Source: Cannabis sativa (Eukaryota > Streptophyta > Magnoliopsida > Rosales > Cannabaceae). From it: DNA of 64,000 nucleotides. Location: assembly GCF_029168945.1 (NCBI RefSeq), contig NC_083603.1, forward strand, positions 47,006,406 to 47,070,405. The letters run 5' to 3'. Numbering within the stretch: position 1 is the first letter of the stretch; each line of letters begins with the position of its first letter. Made by a program: the position numbers and the translations under genes. The notes below the pieces were generated by a model, which was not told the DNA's origin, searched no databases, and saw only the letters and a program-made list of their open reading frames with translations. Below are positions 22,491 through 34,900 of this stretch, piece by piece.

Positions 22491-24361
22491 TGTTCGGTTT
22501 TGTGCCCTAAATAAAACCCATTACAATCTGATTAGTTATCAATACAAGAAATTTGAAGTGATTTATGTTTGCATGAATTTTACATGCTTATGGTTTAATA
22601 TGTTATTATGTTTATACACAAAATCTGTTAAGTCCAGAACATATATTTATTCACAATTACAGTATTGTCAACACAGTGGAATGTGATTGTGATTATATGA
22701 TTCAAAAGACTAAGTCCCTGTTTCATCAGTGTTTTGGATTTACACTGATGTGATAATCAGCGATGATGTGTACTTACACTTGGAGTAAGTGTTATGTTCT
22801 TTCCAGGACATTGGTAAAGTATACTAGTTTCAAATGTATGGAGTATACATTGGACTGGACCGATATTGAACTTAGTTAAGATATTATAAACTTACCGTTG
22901 TATCTTTCCAAGTCAATATCAGTAGTTGATCTTAAGATTAAAAGAATCTAAATCCTGATATGCTTAGGCTCAACTCAGGAGTACTATTCATGTTCTTTGA
23001 TTTATTAGTTAAGTCTACTTTTGGGTCAGGGTGATACGTATATTTTGGGAACATGATAGTATGATTGAGTGGGAGTGCTGAACATAAATATGGAATCTAT
23101 AGCTTCTACTGGTGTATAGAAATCAAGTGATGATTCCCTTCGAGCTTAGCTAAATAGAAGCAAATGGATGAGCTCCTGTTTAAGTGACTATTTATTAGAT
23201 CACTAAACATCATTTACAGGTAGCTAAGTGTTTTAAGGGGCAAAATACGTCGAGGGGTGAAAACGGTAAAATTATCCCATCTCGATGTAAATCATCTATA
23301 TAGAGGATCTTTGATCACAATAAGATTATAACAATGGTTAAATGAGATAGCATATCTATATCGTGGAACATATAATATGCTCTATATAAGTCTGAGAGTG
23401 CAATTCTAAGTTCTAAGAGTGGATTCAATGAGGAATTAATAAGTAGGGATTTACTTAGTAAATTCGGTTCACTTATTGGAAGCTCAGCATATAGATCCAT
23501 GGTCCCCATTCTAGTTGAGACTATACTGCTTGTAAGACTCAATAATTGATTTTTAATTAATCAATTATAATTCTAAAGTTATTTGTGAATTTTCACTATG
23601 CAGGGGTGAAATTGTAAAGAAAAGAGATTCTAGGTTTATTTATTAATTAAGAGACTCTATATGTCTAATTAATAATTAAATTAAATGACAATATTATTTA
23701 ATAATCTATTTTAGTTATTAAATAATTAGTTTTGGCATTTAAATGGTTAGAATTGGAAAATTGGCGTTTTTGAGAAAATAGAAATAAAAATTGTGAAAAC
23801 TGCAAAATTCAAGTGGGGCCCAATAACACCTGTGGCCGGCCACTTAAGCAGATATTTCCAATTGATATTTTCATTATTTTAATGCCAAATAATTGCTAAC
23901 TTAAACCTAGTAGTTGCCTATAAATAGAAAGTGGTGGCTCAGTTCAACATATGCCTTTTGGTCAGAAAATCAGAGATTGCTTTTTTAGAAAAACTGAGCC
24001 TTCCACTTCTCTCTCTATAGCCGACCCTATCCCTCTTTCTTTTCCTCTTCTCAATTTCGAAACCTTAGTGATTGATTAGTGCCCACACACAGCAAGTGGT
24101 ACCTCAATCATAGATTGGAAGACTGTGAAGGATCACACACAAAGAGAAGGACATTCGGGCTCAGATCTTGATAATACTCTGCAACAGAAAGGATACAAGG
24201 GTTAGAGATCTGAGTGGAAGGAGACATTATTCCGCTGCCATCAATGTAAGGTTTTCTTAACTTTATATGTGTTTAATTATCGTTTTAAAAAGCTCATATT
24301 TAGGTTGTTAAACAACATACTTGTGAGTAGATCTAAGATCCTGGTAAAATAAATTCCAACA
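22491..24361 (+). repeat. 3' LTR of the complete Copia element
   Basis: It aligns base by base with 14292-16174, apart from scattered substitutions (for example TGTTCGG against TGTTGGG at the start) and an 11-14-bp deletion near 23580. It ends TTCCAACA, followed by the cacac duplication and by the last piece of the outer LTR. Confidence 0.92.
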
Positions 24362-24639
24362 CACACACATCAAGTGGTACCTCAATCATAGTGTGGAAGA
24401 TTGTGAAGAATCCAGAATCAAGAGAAGGACAATCGAGCTCAGAGCTTGGTGATACCCTGCGACAGAAAGGATACAAGGGTTAGAGATCTGAGAGGAAGGA
24501 GACATTATATTCCGCTGCAACCACTGTAAGGTTTCTTATACTTTGTACGTGTTTATTTCATATCGTTTTAGAAGTTCATATTTAGGATGTTAAATAACGT
24601 ATTTGTTAGTAAATCTAAGATCTTGGTAAAATATTTCAA

Positions 24640-25560
24640 ATAATAATATAGGTATAAATATTTTTTAATGATAAATAAGTCCCCGCAAAATAAAAATTCT
24701 AGATCCTTCACTCCAAGAAAGCCTCTCATGTGACTACCAATTTTTACTTTTTTTTTTTAAAATGACATCATATTAAATTGTGGAAAATTTTTATTTTTAT
24801 GATTTTTAAAGTATAAGTTTACAAAAATATGATTTTTTTATCAAAAAAATTATTTTATGGTAAAATTTTAGAAAGAAAATTAAACATTATGAAAAAATAC
24901 CGTAAGGTACATGGTTACCCCTTTATGGTAAGGGATTTTTTCTATTTTAACCTAAAATTACTAAAAATAAACTTTTATACTACTATAATAAAAAATAAAC
25001 ATTTATCAGATTTAATGTTTACTAAAATACTATCTTTAAAATTTCTTATTTACAAAAATACAGTAAAGACAAAAAAAAATTGAAAATGGTAGTGATTAGG
25101 CGGGCAAGTGAAATACACGCTCCACTTGGGAAAAGTGCTCAAACAAATTAATACATGCAAGTTATTCCACGTGTAAGATTAATTAACAGGGTCTATTATT
25201 TATTTTTATTGGTTTTGACAAACACTATGGAAACTACTTCTATAAAAACGAATTAATTTTATAAAAATGTACACAAAAAATATATTTTATTCAAATTAAG
25301 ATAAAATGTAGTGTCCGGGACCACCTTTTTTTTTTAAAAAAGAGTGCTGTCATAAACTTTATTAAATACTTTTTATTTTATAATATGTAAAAAATAATAT
25401 TATATTCAATTTTTATTTGGTGATTAGATTGAAATTATTACTATTATATTATTATTTTAATTATATATTTTTGTAGGGTGGTTATAATTAAATAAATTAA
25501 TTAAAATAGAATGAAAAAATAGTAATCATAATATAGTTATATATAATTTAAGAGGATTTT
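24640..25560. other. AT-rich intergenic DNA, no gene seen
   Basis: It follows the outer Copia LTR. I see no coding exons. The 84-aa frame at 24829-25083 is lysine-, isoleucine- and phenylalanine-rich, as expected from AT-rich DNA, and has no domain pattern. Confidence 0.5.
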
Positions 25561-26180
25561 TTTAAAAATACCCAAAAACAACAATGATTTTACGTTTTTA
25601 CGAAATTCTTATTTTTTTACATTTTATTTTATTCTGGAAAAGACTGTTGTTTACACGTTGCGAAAAATATAGCATAATTTTATGGCAACTTAAAAACAAC
25701 GTTGTTTTCCCTCTAAAAAATTACAAATCAGTAAAAATGTAAAAAAAAAAAATCGTAAATTTTTTTGTTGCTTTTTGTAGTTGTTTTACAGTTATTTTTA
25801 TGTTGTTTTCTAGTTGCTTTAGTTGTTCTTTAGTTATTTTTTTTGTTTTACTGAACCCAGTATTTATTATAGTTGTCATAAGGTTATTTTTCTGGTTAAT
25901 TTTTGTTGTTTTATAATTTATTTAGTTGATTTATAGTTGTCATGAGGTTGTTTTCTCATTATTTTTAGTTTTTTTTTTCTTATTTTCTGCTGAGAAAAGA
26001 GTAATTTTTAACTTTTTTTTAAACATGTGTAATTTTTAACTTTGAAAGTATATTTTATTTGTAAATAAAAATTTTAAGTCGTAAAATTAAATATAAAAAA
26101 ATATATTTTTGAAAATTTTTCTTAAAAAATAAATAAAAAACAACACACAAATAAAAAAAAATATGTATATATATATATAT
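25561..26180. repeat. TGTTGTT-rich arm next to the AACAAC array
   Basis: From about 25760 to 25980 the plus strand is full of TAGTTGTTTTATAGTT-like phrases, the complement of the AACAACT phrases that fill 26180-28540. This suggests an inverted arrangement, perhaps one arm of an old foldback element. There is no coding evidence. Confidence 0.45.
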
Positions 26181-28540
26181 TCATTTCTATTGAATAAACA
26201 ACTAAATAACAACAAATAAACAACTGTATAACAACTCCATACAATATGCAAATAACATAGACATGTAAACAACTCCACAAATTGCATCAACTCCAAAGAA
26301 AGAGAAAACATCACTCATGTATAAAATAAATTTACAAACAACTACAAAACACTTGTATATCAACTCAATAATGCCCATAAAAGAACTAAACACATACTCA
26401 ATTTTTTATTTGTTGAACAATTTAATAACAACTAACAAACAATTAAATGACAACACTACATAAATATACAAATCAATATTGGACATCAACAAATTGTGCA
26501 TTTTGACACTTAAATCACATACACTATTTATAAAAATGACGTGTCCATATATAATTATCTATAGTTAAAATTTAATACACGTTATTGTGTGTAAAAAGTG
26601 TTTGATATATTTTTTGTGTGTCTTTAGCTTTACTCAAAATCATTTAGTATGATTTGATTTGATATTTTATTTTCAAAATATATTTATTTTACTTGAATTG
26701 CTTAGAAGCTATAAATAAGCTAGTTACTAGATGTGTTATGTGGTCAAAAAATATTTGAATAAAAATATTCATTTATTATTATTTTTAGTTTAAAAATATT
26801 ATTATAATTTATTATTTCATTAGTTACGAGACGTATTATTATTATTATTTATATTTTAAAACATTTACTTTAATTTTAAATAGTATAAGTTTATTTATTA
26901 TTATAATTATTTTGTATCAAAATTTTGGAAAATAAATTTTTTTTGTTAATGAATGTTTTAGTCAACCAAAAAACTACAAAAATATAACTACACAACAATT
27001 TTTCTAATTAAATAACAAAAATAACTAAACATCAATAAATATTGTCTACAATCTAAAAGCAATGTAAAAATAATATAAAAATATGCAAATTAAACAAACA
27101 TCAACACACTGCGTAAACTCAAAAAAAAAAAAAAAAAAAAACACAAATAATCACAAAAATAAAAATGAAAAAAAAAAACTATAAAACACTTGAACACCAA
27201 CTCAAAAACATACGTACCTATGGAAAACTAAATATATACTAATTTTCTCTTAGTTGAACAACTAAATAACAATGAAATAATAATTCTAATTTAATATGAA
27301 AAATTATTAGAAATCAACAAATTGTGTTAACTTAAAACACACACACAAACAAATAATCTTAGTAAATTAAAACAAACTTAAAAGTAACTACAAATCACTT
27401 GTAGAGTAACTCAAAAAAGTATGTACCTAAGAAAAACTAAATGTATACTTATTTAGTATAATTTGATTTGATATTTTATTTTAATTATATTTTAGGATTA
27501 TTTTATAAATACTAATAAATGACAAAAATTTACATTTTACAAATTTATAGTTTTTTTTAACAAAAATACGAAAAAGTTATTTTTTGGTTGTTTTTATGTA
27601 AACTTCATAACAACTTCATAAACATTTTCCAGTAAATATATATAATTTTATTTTTTTCTTAGTTAAACAACTAAATAACAACCAACAAACATTTTCATAA
27701 TAATTTCACTATAATATGAAAATTAAATAGGAATCAAAACAACTCCACAGGTTGCATAAACTCTAGAAAATAATTAAAAAAAAATCTATGTACATCGACT
27801 TAATAATATATTTACCAGTAAAAAATAAACATATACTCATTTTCTCTTAGTTGAACAACTAAATAACAACGAAAAAACAACTCAATAACAACACACTTTA
27901 AACTAAAAATTAATTAGGCATCAACACATAGCGCCAACTTCAAAAATAAATAAAAACAACACACAAATAAAAAAACATGAATATAGTATATTTTTTTTTC
28001 TTGGTTAAATAACTTAATAACAACAAATAAACAATTGTATAACAACTTTACTCTAATATGCAAATTACATAGACATAAACTCCAAGAAAGAAAAAATACC
28101 AACATATAATCTATAAAATAAATTTAAAAATAACTACAAAACACTTGTACACCAACTCAAAAATATATGTACACATAAAAAACTAAACATATACTTATTT
28201 TTCGCTTGGTTAAAAAAATAACAACGAATAAACAACACGATAACAATCTCATTTTAATATATATTAAAATTAATTGGACATCAACACATTGTGTTAACTT
28301 TAATAGCTAAATATATACTCGTTTTTTTCTTAGTTGAACAACTAAATAACAATGAGAAAACAATGAGACAACAACCCCGACCATATAATACATAAAAAAT
28401 TATTAGGCATTAACAAATATTTGTGTTAACTTAAAAAAAATAAATAAAAAAAAAACTCACACACACAAAAAGAATCTTAAAAAATAAAATAAATTTAAAA
28501 ACAACTCTAAATCACTTGTACATCATCTCGTATAATTTGA
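26181..28540. repeat. Degenerate array with a recurring AACTAAATAACAAC phrase
   Basis: The phrase TTAGTTGAACAACTAAATAAC or close variants recurs at about 26185, 26411, 27250, 27660, 27847, 28000, 28207 and 28330. Between the copies other phrases also recur in the same order (CACTTGTACACCAACTC, ATCAACACATTGTGTTAAC). So this is an old tandem array with a unit of about 150-400 bp, now of uneven length. The minus-strand frames here (26087-26393, 27914-28105) are hydrophobic by composition only. Confidence 0.65.
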
Positions 28541-29858
28541 TTTGATATATAATCTTGGTTATATTTTAAGATTATTTCATAAAGAGGGGTACTAATTACA
28601 ATCTCCTATTGCAACCTCTTTAGTCAACATCACGCTTAAAATCACATGTCGGAATATTTTTTTACGAATCTATGTAATTTTTTTTAACAAAAATACAGAA
28701 GGTTATTTTCTTTCTTTATTTTTAAAATATATTGTTTTCACATTTCTATTATGGGAAAGTAACGTGAAAAAATAGTTTTTTTTTTTACAAAAAAAAAAGA
28801 AAAAAAGAAAAAAACCTAATTAATAGAAAAACAGAATCAATAAAAAAAGTTTAATTTTAAGTACTTTATATAAATTTTCTTTATATTTTTTATTCACTTT
28901 AAATTGATAAAGACAATAGTATTAAATTAGTTGGAGGTTGTGTTAGATACTTAAAAATGTATATTTGTATATGTAAAAATTCTTAATAAAATTAATTTTA
29001 TCTATTTTTTTTTTTTTCAGATTGATCTAATATATTTTTATCTAAAAATATTTTGTAGAAAAAGTAACATTTGTGACACAATATGAAAAAAAAAAAAAAA
29101 GGAGCAAAATAAAGAAGAAAAAAAAATATTTTTCTTAAAAGTAAAATATATTTCTTTTAAAATAAATTAAAAAAATAGTAAAATATTAAAGTGAATAATA
29201 TTTGTGGTTATTTAGCTTTTTCAATCATAATTGTTCTAAAAAAAAATAACAATGATCAGATATCTACTTTATCCAATGATTTTTTTTCTCAGCTCATTTT
29301 ATATTTACTTTTTTTAATTTTTTAAAAAGAAAAATCTTGCATAACGCGCCAAGTGGCGCGTCCTCCTTCCACCAGCAGCAAACTGGACCCACATGTGTCA
29401 ACCTTTATCCTAAAAACTAGTTGATACCGTATAAAAGTAAAAAGAAGACTAGAAAAAGATAAAAAAGCAAAAAAAATACATATTTAATTAAAAAAGTAAA
29501 TAGGAAAGCTTTTTAGTCAATTCTTGTAAATTTCCCTTATGGTAACTGGTTACTCATCTAGTTACCATAAGAGTACCTAATTACCCTTACCTAATTTTCT
29601 CATATTTTTCAACATTTTCTTCAAATTTCCCATAAAGTAACATTTTTGAAAAAAAAAAAAAAGCATATTTTTGCACAGAAAGTATAAAAACTCATAAATT
29701 TTGTAATTTCATCTTAAATTATTAATCGAAAGAAGAGAGGCTTCTCATAAGTACAAATTTTGATTTTAATTGATTCCCTTTATTGGAAGTTTCTTCAGGA
29801 AAATATATGTAAAAAATATTACAAATTAAGTAACAAAATATTTTTGTTAAGGAATTAA
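28541..29858. other. AT-rich intergenic DNA with two short hairpins
   Basis: No gene is visible. Two compact inverted repeats stand out: ACGCGCCA/TGGCGCGT around 29344-29361, an unusual GC-rich spot, and CTTATGGTAACT (29536-29547) with its exact complement at 29560-29571, a 12-bp stem with a 12-base loop. Confidence 0.5.
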
Positions 29859-31480
29859 GGGCCAGTTTGGCACAATTATATTGTGGGGAAAAGCAGTTGT
29901 AGCTGTGGTGCTAGAAAAAATAGTTGTAGTAGAACTGTAGAAAAAAATTAAGATGAGTGTTTAGTAAATTATAAATTTTAACATGGTGCGAGTTGTTAAG
30001 ATTCTATTGTAATAATGATAATGTTATAATCTAGTTTACTATAATCACAAATATATATATATATAAAAAATATGTTATATAAAATTTTTATTTTCTATAT
30101 ATTTTTTAATTATTTTTCCTTAATAGTATAAATTTATACGCATTTAATTAAAATAATTTATAATATTTTTAAATTATATTTTTATCACTTGTAAACAAAA
30201 TTTAGGTTGATGTTGTTTGTTAATAATAAAAATATAAATATAAAATATTTTTAAAACAAAATAAAAAATAAAAAAAAAAAATATTTTTCCTTGTAGAAAA
30301 ATATTTTTATTTTTTATAATATATAATAAATAATTAAAGGAATTATTACATAGAAAATATAAATTAGCATTTTATTTACAAAAATATCTCCATAAGGTGT
30401 GGACAACATTTATACCTTTTATGTGATTTTAATTACTAAAATACCTCTTACACTATCACTTACACAATCAGACAATAGTTGTAGGGTGGTTGCTACGTGG
30501 TTGCATCTGACGAATGTTTCAATCAGACGATGGTTGCAGGGTGGTTGGCCAAAGGTTTCAATCAGACGAAAGTTTCTGGGTGGTTGGTCGAAGGTTGCAT
30601 CAGACGAAATAATTGTTAGCAAAATGTTTATGCAACTGTTTTGAAACATTAAAAATCAGAACAGTGTTTCCACGTACGTAACTCTATCTACATGTCTCTT
30701 TATGATTTAATATGAACAAATTTACCATTAAAAATTTGAAAAACAACGAAAATGCACTAGGATAAATATTTACTATAGTATTGATGTACTTTTTTAGGAT
30801 TATACTTGAGTTCGATTGTTTGGGAACTCCAGTTTAACTTTTTGAGATATGTCTTTCATGAATTTGAAAATTGAAGTCAGGACATTAGTTTAATGCAAAT
30901 TAAACTGGATTTCTGGTTAAATTTTAATTTCGTAGTAGTTTTTCTACACTTTTTTTTTTTTTTTTATGAATTCGAAATAGCCCCTGTTTTGATTGATTTT
31001 GATCGTCTTCTCAGGTGAAGTCACCAGAATTAATGGTGGTTCTCTTTCTGGTTAAATTTTTGTTTTGGTTGTGTTGGATTGCTACGTGGTTGTGCGATGG
31101 TTGCGCAGTAGTTGCCCAGGAAGCATGGATCCTGGGTTGAAGGTGTGTATAAGTGGTATTTGTGTAATTTTTTTTATTTGGGTTGTACATTTATTTATTT
31201 GACCAGCTGAAAGTATTTTTGTAAGATTATTACTTTTTTTGTTAAAACTGGAAAACGCCCATAATTAAATACATTTTTAGTAAAAAAAATAATTTATTAT
31301 GGAGTCTCTTAATCAAAACAGCTCTATTTAAAAGTTAGATTGTACCAACTTTAATTTTTAACTTTAGCTTTTTCATAAATTCTTCTAAGTTGTATTTTGA
31401 GTGCTTACCAAACACTCTTTTATCACAATTTTTTCAAAAAACAGATTTCAATTTTTTCAAAAACTGTACCAAATAGGTCC
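29859..31480. mobile_element. Tourist/Harbinger-like element with nested repeat
   Basis: The ends are GGGCCAGTTTGGCAC and the complement of GGACCTATTTGGTAC. They are flanked by the 3-bp duplication taa (29856-29858 and 31481-31483), the pattern of PIF/Harbinger (Tourist) elements. The terminal repeats are short and imperfect, but subterminal GAGTGTTTGGTAA-like and GAGTGTTTAGTAAA sequences also pair. It is 1622 bp with no transposase. The centre (about 30370-31235) may be a second inserted element, because TTACAAAAATATC near its left edge has a rough inverted partner near 31215. Confidence 0.65.
30470..30610 (+). repeat. Short minisatellite (GGTTGCA / CAGACGA units)
   Basis: The phrases GGGTGGTTG, AAGGTTTCAATCAGACGA and variants recur about three to four times in 140 bp, at roughly 45-bp spacing. 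A related GCTACGTGGTTG phrase recurs at about 31080. Both strands stay open through this stretch (30399-30649) because the units lack stops, so the overlapping 76- and 81-aa frames are not taken as genes. Confidence 0.65.
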
Positions 31481-31924
31481 TAAGTAATACAATAACGATT
31501 TGCTAAAATTGATAAATTCAAAAAAATTTGTCAAGAAAAAATTTTAAGGACTATTTTACTAATCTGAGACAACATGTAAAAAAGGAAAAAAAAAAAAAAG
31601 GCTAATTGGAATTTGTTTTATTGCATAGACTAATAGAAGTTCTTTCAATGTGAGATATACAACATATAATGAACCAAGAATATGATGGTTTACTAGCTAG
31701 GCGAATCAATCTCATAATGCATAATCATAAATCAACAATGGTTATTCCTTATACAAGTCTCAATTTTGTACACCCCAACCTCACAATTATATCATCTGAG
31801 TCAACCATTCTTCGTAATAACTCCTCCAATGTCCATGGAACTGGTTGTGTCAGCTTAAATGTCTATAAAACCATGTTACTTGAAAACAACTATAGAGAGG
31901 GAATATGCTCTTTCTTCCTCCTCA
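31481..31924. other. 3' flank of the Ig-like membrane protein gene
   Basis: Probable 3' UTR and downstream sequence of the minus-strand gene that ends at 31925. The plus-strand 91-aa frame at 31669-31944 overlaps the gene's end in antisense and has no domain features. Confidence 0.45.
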
Positions 31925-34900
31925 TCACTTGGATGAAAAAATAGCATCTAAATCTTTGTATAAAGATTTTGGTTTGGACTTATAATCTGAAGAGGAACTT
32001 ACATTTGGACTACCACTCCTTTTGGTTCCCCAAATCTCACTCCATCTAGTTCGACTCGTTGAAGGGTCACTTCCAGTTCCATCTTTACTAAAGCTAGCTT
32101 TAGCCATTTCCCTCAATTGTTTCATCCATGGTTTTTCGGTTGAGCCTGAGCTCCTGCTTGAACTTTTAAATTCTCCAAGTGAAGGAGTAGTGAAATCAGA
32201 TTCTCCTCTCCTGGGTTGTGAGAACTTATTTTCTAGTTTTTTGATCAATTTCTGTGGTGAGAATGGAAGTATGCAACCAATTGAAGCTATTTTCAAGCCT
32301 GTTATGAAAGATGTCTCAGCAGGGTCCAATATCATTGTCTGTCTGTATAAGGCATACCACTCACTGATTATCTGGGAAATATATCCAACTAGGAATAGTA
32401 TAACCATGAATATCCCAACTTGAGTCTCATGGCTAGATGAAAGTTCATTCCCGAACAGGAACAAACAAGTAGCAAATAGGCCAACTTCACAGGCAACCGA
32501 GATTATCTCAACCAGTTGAACCTTTTTCTTGATAAATGGTTTCTTGAGAACTATGAAGAAAAGCTGAAAAGAGGTTATGCACAATAAGGTTAGTGATGGA
32601 GTTCTTGAAGACCAGGTCTCCATATAGATTCCGGCCATGATCGCTAGTGAAACTCGTTTCATAGATTCAAGCAATGTGTAGTATATTCTCAATATTCCGA
32701 ACAGCTTTTGTATGAAAGGTGCTTCTGCATCTTCTGTTTCATCATCAGAAGCAATGATACTATCGTCATGCTTGTGAGGCAATGGAGTTCCCCCAGAAAT
32801 CTGTGAGAGCATGTACTTTGGAGGGCCTCTTAGATCTTCAAATAGGGGGCCTAAGATGATCATGTAGAGTGAGTTTGATTGCCTTTTCCAAGTCCACTGA
32901 CCCCTCTTGCCAGGACCAAGTGTAACTCGAATAAGTTCTTGATACCAATGGAATGTCTGGCCTTCTCGATGGACTTCCTTGTACTGAAGTAGCTTCCCAA
33001 ATGTTATTCCAAACGAGAGAAATACGAGCAATGACAACAGCAGAAATGACACGACGCTTAACAATAGAATGCCAACTATAACCCCTGATAAATCCATTCC
33101 TTCAATGAACAAATCAAAATAAACATTAATGAGAATAATGGAGAGTCCTAAAACAAGTGAATTTATAAAATCTTATGTAGCTAATACATAGAAACAAGTG
33201 AATGAGTCTTAAAGCATTTTCCATTTTTGAACCACAATAGTCTATGAACAAGAAAAGCCAAAAGCTGAAGGGCATTGAAGCATGTAACAATGAAACTACC
33301 TTTAACTAGAGCAGCGGAAACCTCAGAAAGACAAGGAAGTGCTAGAATGATTAGAAATATCTCAAATCTTAGGAATGTGAGTGCTCCATAGCCCTTCTGA
33401 TTTTCAGTACTCCTTTTCCTTATCTTCAGAATGAATATGAGTAAAACATGCAGAAATACTAAACCACCACCAATTAAAGCTAACCAGAACATGCTTCTAT
33501 AGAAATTCTTCCACCTACAAAAAAAGATAAGTGTTATAGATAATGAAAGAAATTCTGAATTTGAGTGATCTTTTAAGCATAAACACTGATATTTTTGTGA
33601 CTACATATTTCTTTAGTCTGTTATAGTGTATCTACATATATAAAGCAATAATTCCAAGAGTAACATACTCATTTGAGTCTTGAGGTTCTAAAAGATTTTC
33701 AGCTTCTGGTTTCATATTGGGGTTCTGCAATGACAAATGTACTCATCATTAATTTCCATTTCATACTAACAGAAGGTCAATAGGAACAAGAAAGGTTAGC
33801 ATTTATACCTCAAAAAAGAATCTGTAGTCCATTGGCCCAAGAGGTAGCCCATACACTTGAGTAGTCATATTTGAATTATCTTTTTCTAGTTGCAGGCTTT
33901 GGAAACTTTCTGAGTCATAAATCTTGGAGATTAAGGAATCTGAGCCGGTAAAAGGACTAGAGCCCACCATTACAGGGCTGCTGTGCTCATTTTCCCAGGG
34001 GAGATCAAAATAGGGAATACTCCACTGTAAGCCTCTAGTAAATTCATAATACTCAACTGGCAACATAACCGCCAACCATCTAGAAAGTGCGAAAACCTGA
34101 ATGTGGCAAGCAATTCTCTGAAAGAAAGAAAAAACATATATAAATTACTGATTTAGTTTCTATTTTAAAATTATAAGGTTCAGTATCATACAAATAGATT
34201 TCTTGCGGGATAAGTTGTCAAAGAAGATGGTCCTTTAAATGTCCAAAACTTTTGAAGGCTTGCAGTTGAAAAGGTGAGAATCCCAGCCACAACTGATGTT
34301 GCCAAAAATGAAGCAGTTACAAGTGCGGAAATCACAGAAGATCCCAGAGGTACTGAATCTGTACAACGTGTTCACACGTAAAACTTCCAAGAAGAGTAAC
34401 ATCCTGGCAATATCTATCTTGGTACAGTTATTATAGTGCTATCAAGTGAAGTCAAATAATATTCTTACAGTGCTTCACTTCAAGAACATTTGACCCCAGA
34501 TTTTTGTTTCCAGCAACATCTTTAGTAACATTTTCGGGAACATTGACAGATACTACATCAGCACTTGGTCGTATGTCAATGATGTATGTGTTCCAATTTA
34601 TTTTCTGAAAACTGGAGAATGCAAGAGAAAAAAATTATATAATAAATTTCTAGAAGGCACATCTGTCTACATTATCAAGAACATTGCTTACATAGCTAAA
34701 TATACATGCAAATGGCTACAAAATAGAAGAAGAAATGAAGATTGGAAAAATGGAATATTCATGCCTTTTCACAAGCCCTCCAGTGACTGATACATGAGAG
34801 GAGTTGAAGCCAAAAACAGGTTTCATGAATATAATTGATACAGGTATGTTGTGTTCTTTTGTCCTTGTCTTTATAGTAGATGTTGTTCTCAACTTCACAG

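Larger units (their letters stand above)
14292..24361 (+). mobile_element. Complete Copia-type element with intact gag and decayed pol
   Basis: A 10,070-bp element with LTRs of 1883 and 1871 bp, flanked by a perfect 5-bp target duplication, cacac (14287-14291 and 24362-24366). Order: 5' LTR, variant primer site, 3.6-kb leader with a GC island, gag ORF, a short decayed pol stretch, a polypurine tract (AGTGGGAGTT, 22481-22490), 3' LTR. The LTRs differ at scattered bases and by a small deletion near 23580, so the insertion is not brand new. Protease and integrase are not visible and only an RT motif remains. It fits the class of gag-only non-autonomous LTR elements (TR-GAG), but it could also be a decayed autonomous copy. 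Confidence 0.92.
9971..24639 (+). mobile_element. Old Copia solo LTR split by two later insertions
   Basis: One LTR exists in three pieces: 9971-10554, about 13275-14291, and 24362-24639. Joined in order they align with the whole LTR at 60969-62797. The first gap is a Gypsy-type solo LTR and the second a complete Copia element of the same family. The LTR starts TGTTGGGTTTTATGCCC. Its 3' end is worn (ATATTTCAA instead of ATATTTCCAACA). The flanks show a possible 5-bp duplication, ataat, at 9966-9970 and 24640-24644. No internal region belongs to it, so it is a solo LTR. Confidence 0.85.

Noticed and set aside
26181..28540. Possible CRISPR-like array of recurring short phrases
   Set aside because: Spacing is irregular, repeats are diverged and the DNA is from a plant nucleus. 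An old tandem or foldback repeat explains it.
30399..30649. Two overlapping frames of 76 and 81 aa on opposite strands
   Set aside because: They cover a minisatellite with no stops. Peptides have no domain pattern and no exon context.
31669..31944. A 91-aa plus-strand frame antisense to the end of the membrane protein gene
   Set aside because: It has no recognisable features and overlaps the 3' end of a well-supported gene.
34716..34898. Exon 7 of the membrane protein gene starting at the in-frame acceptor CATAG|GCC
   Set aside because: That acceptor gives the wrong phase and a stop after two codons. The upstream CTCAAG|ATTGTC acceptor (34915) keeps frame with exon 6.
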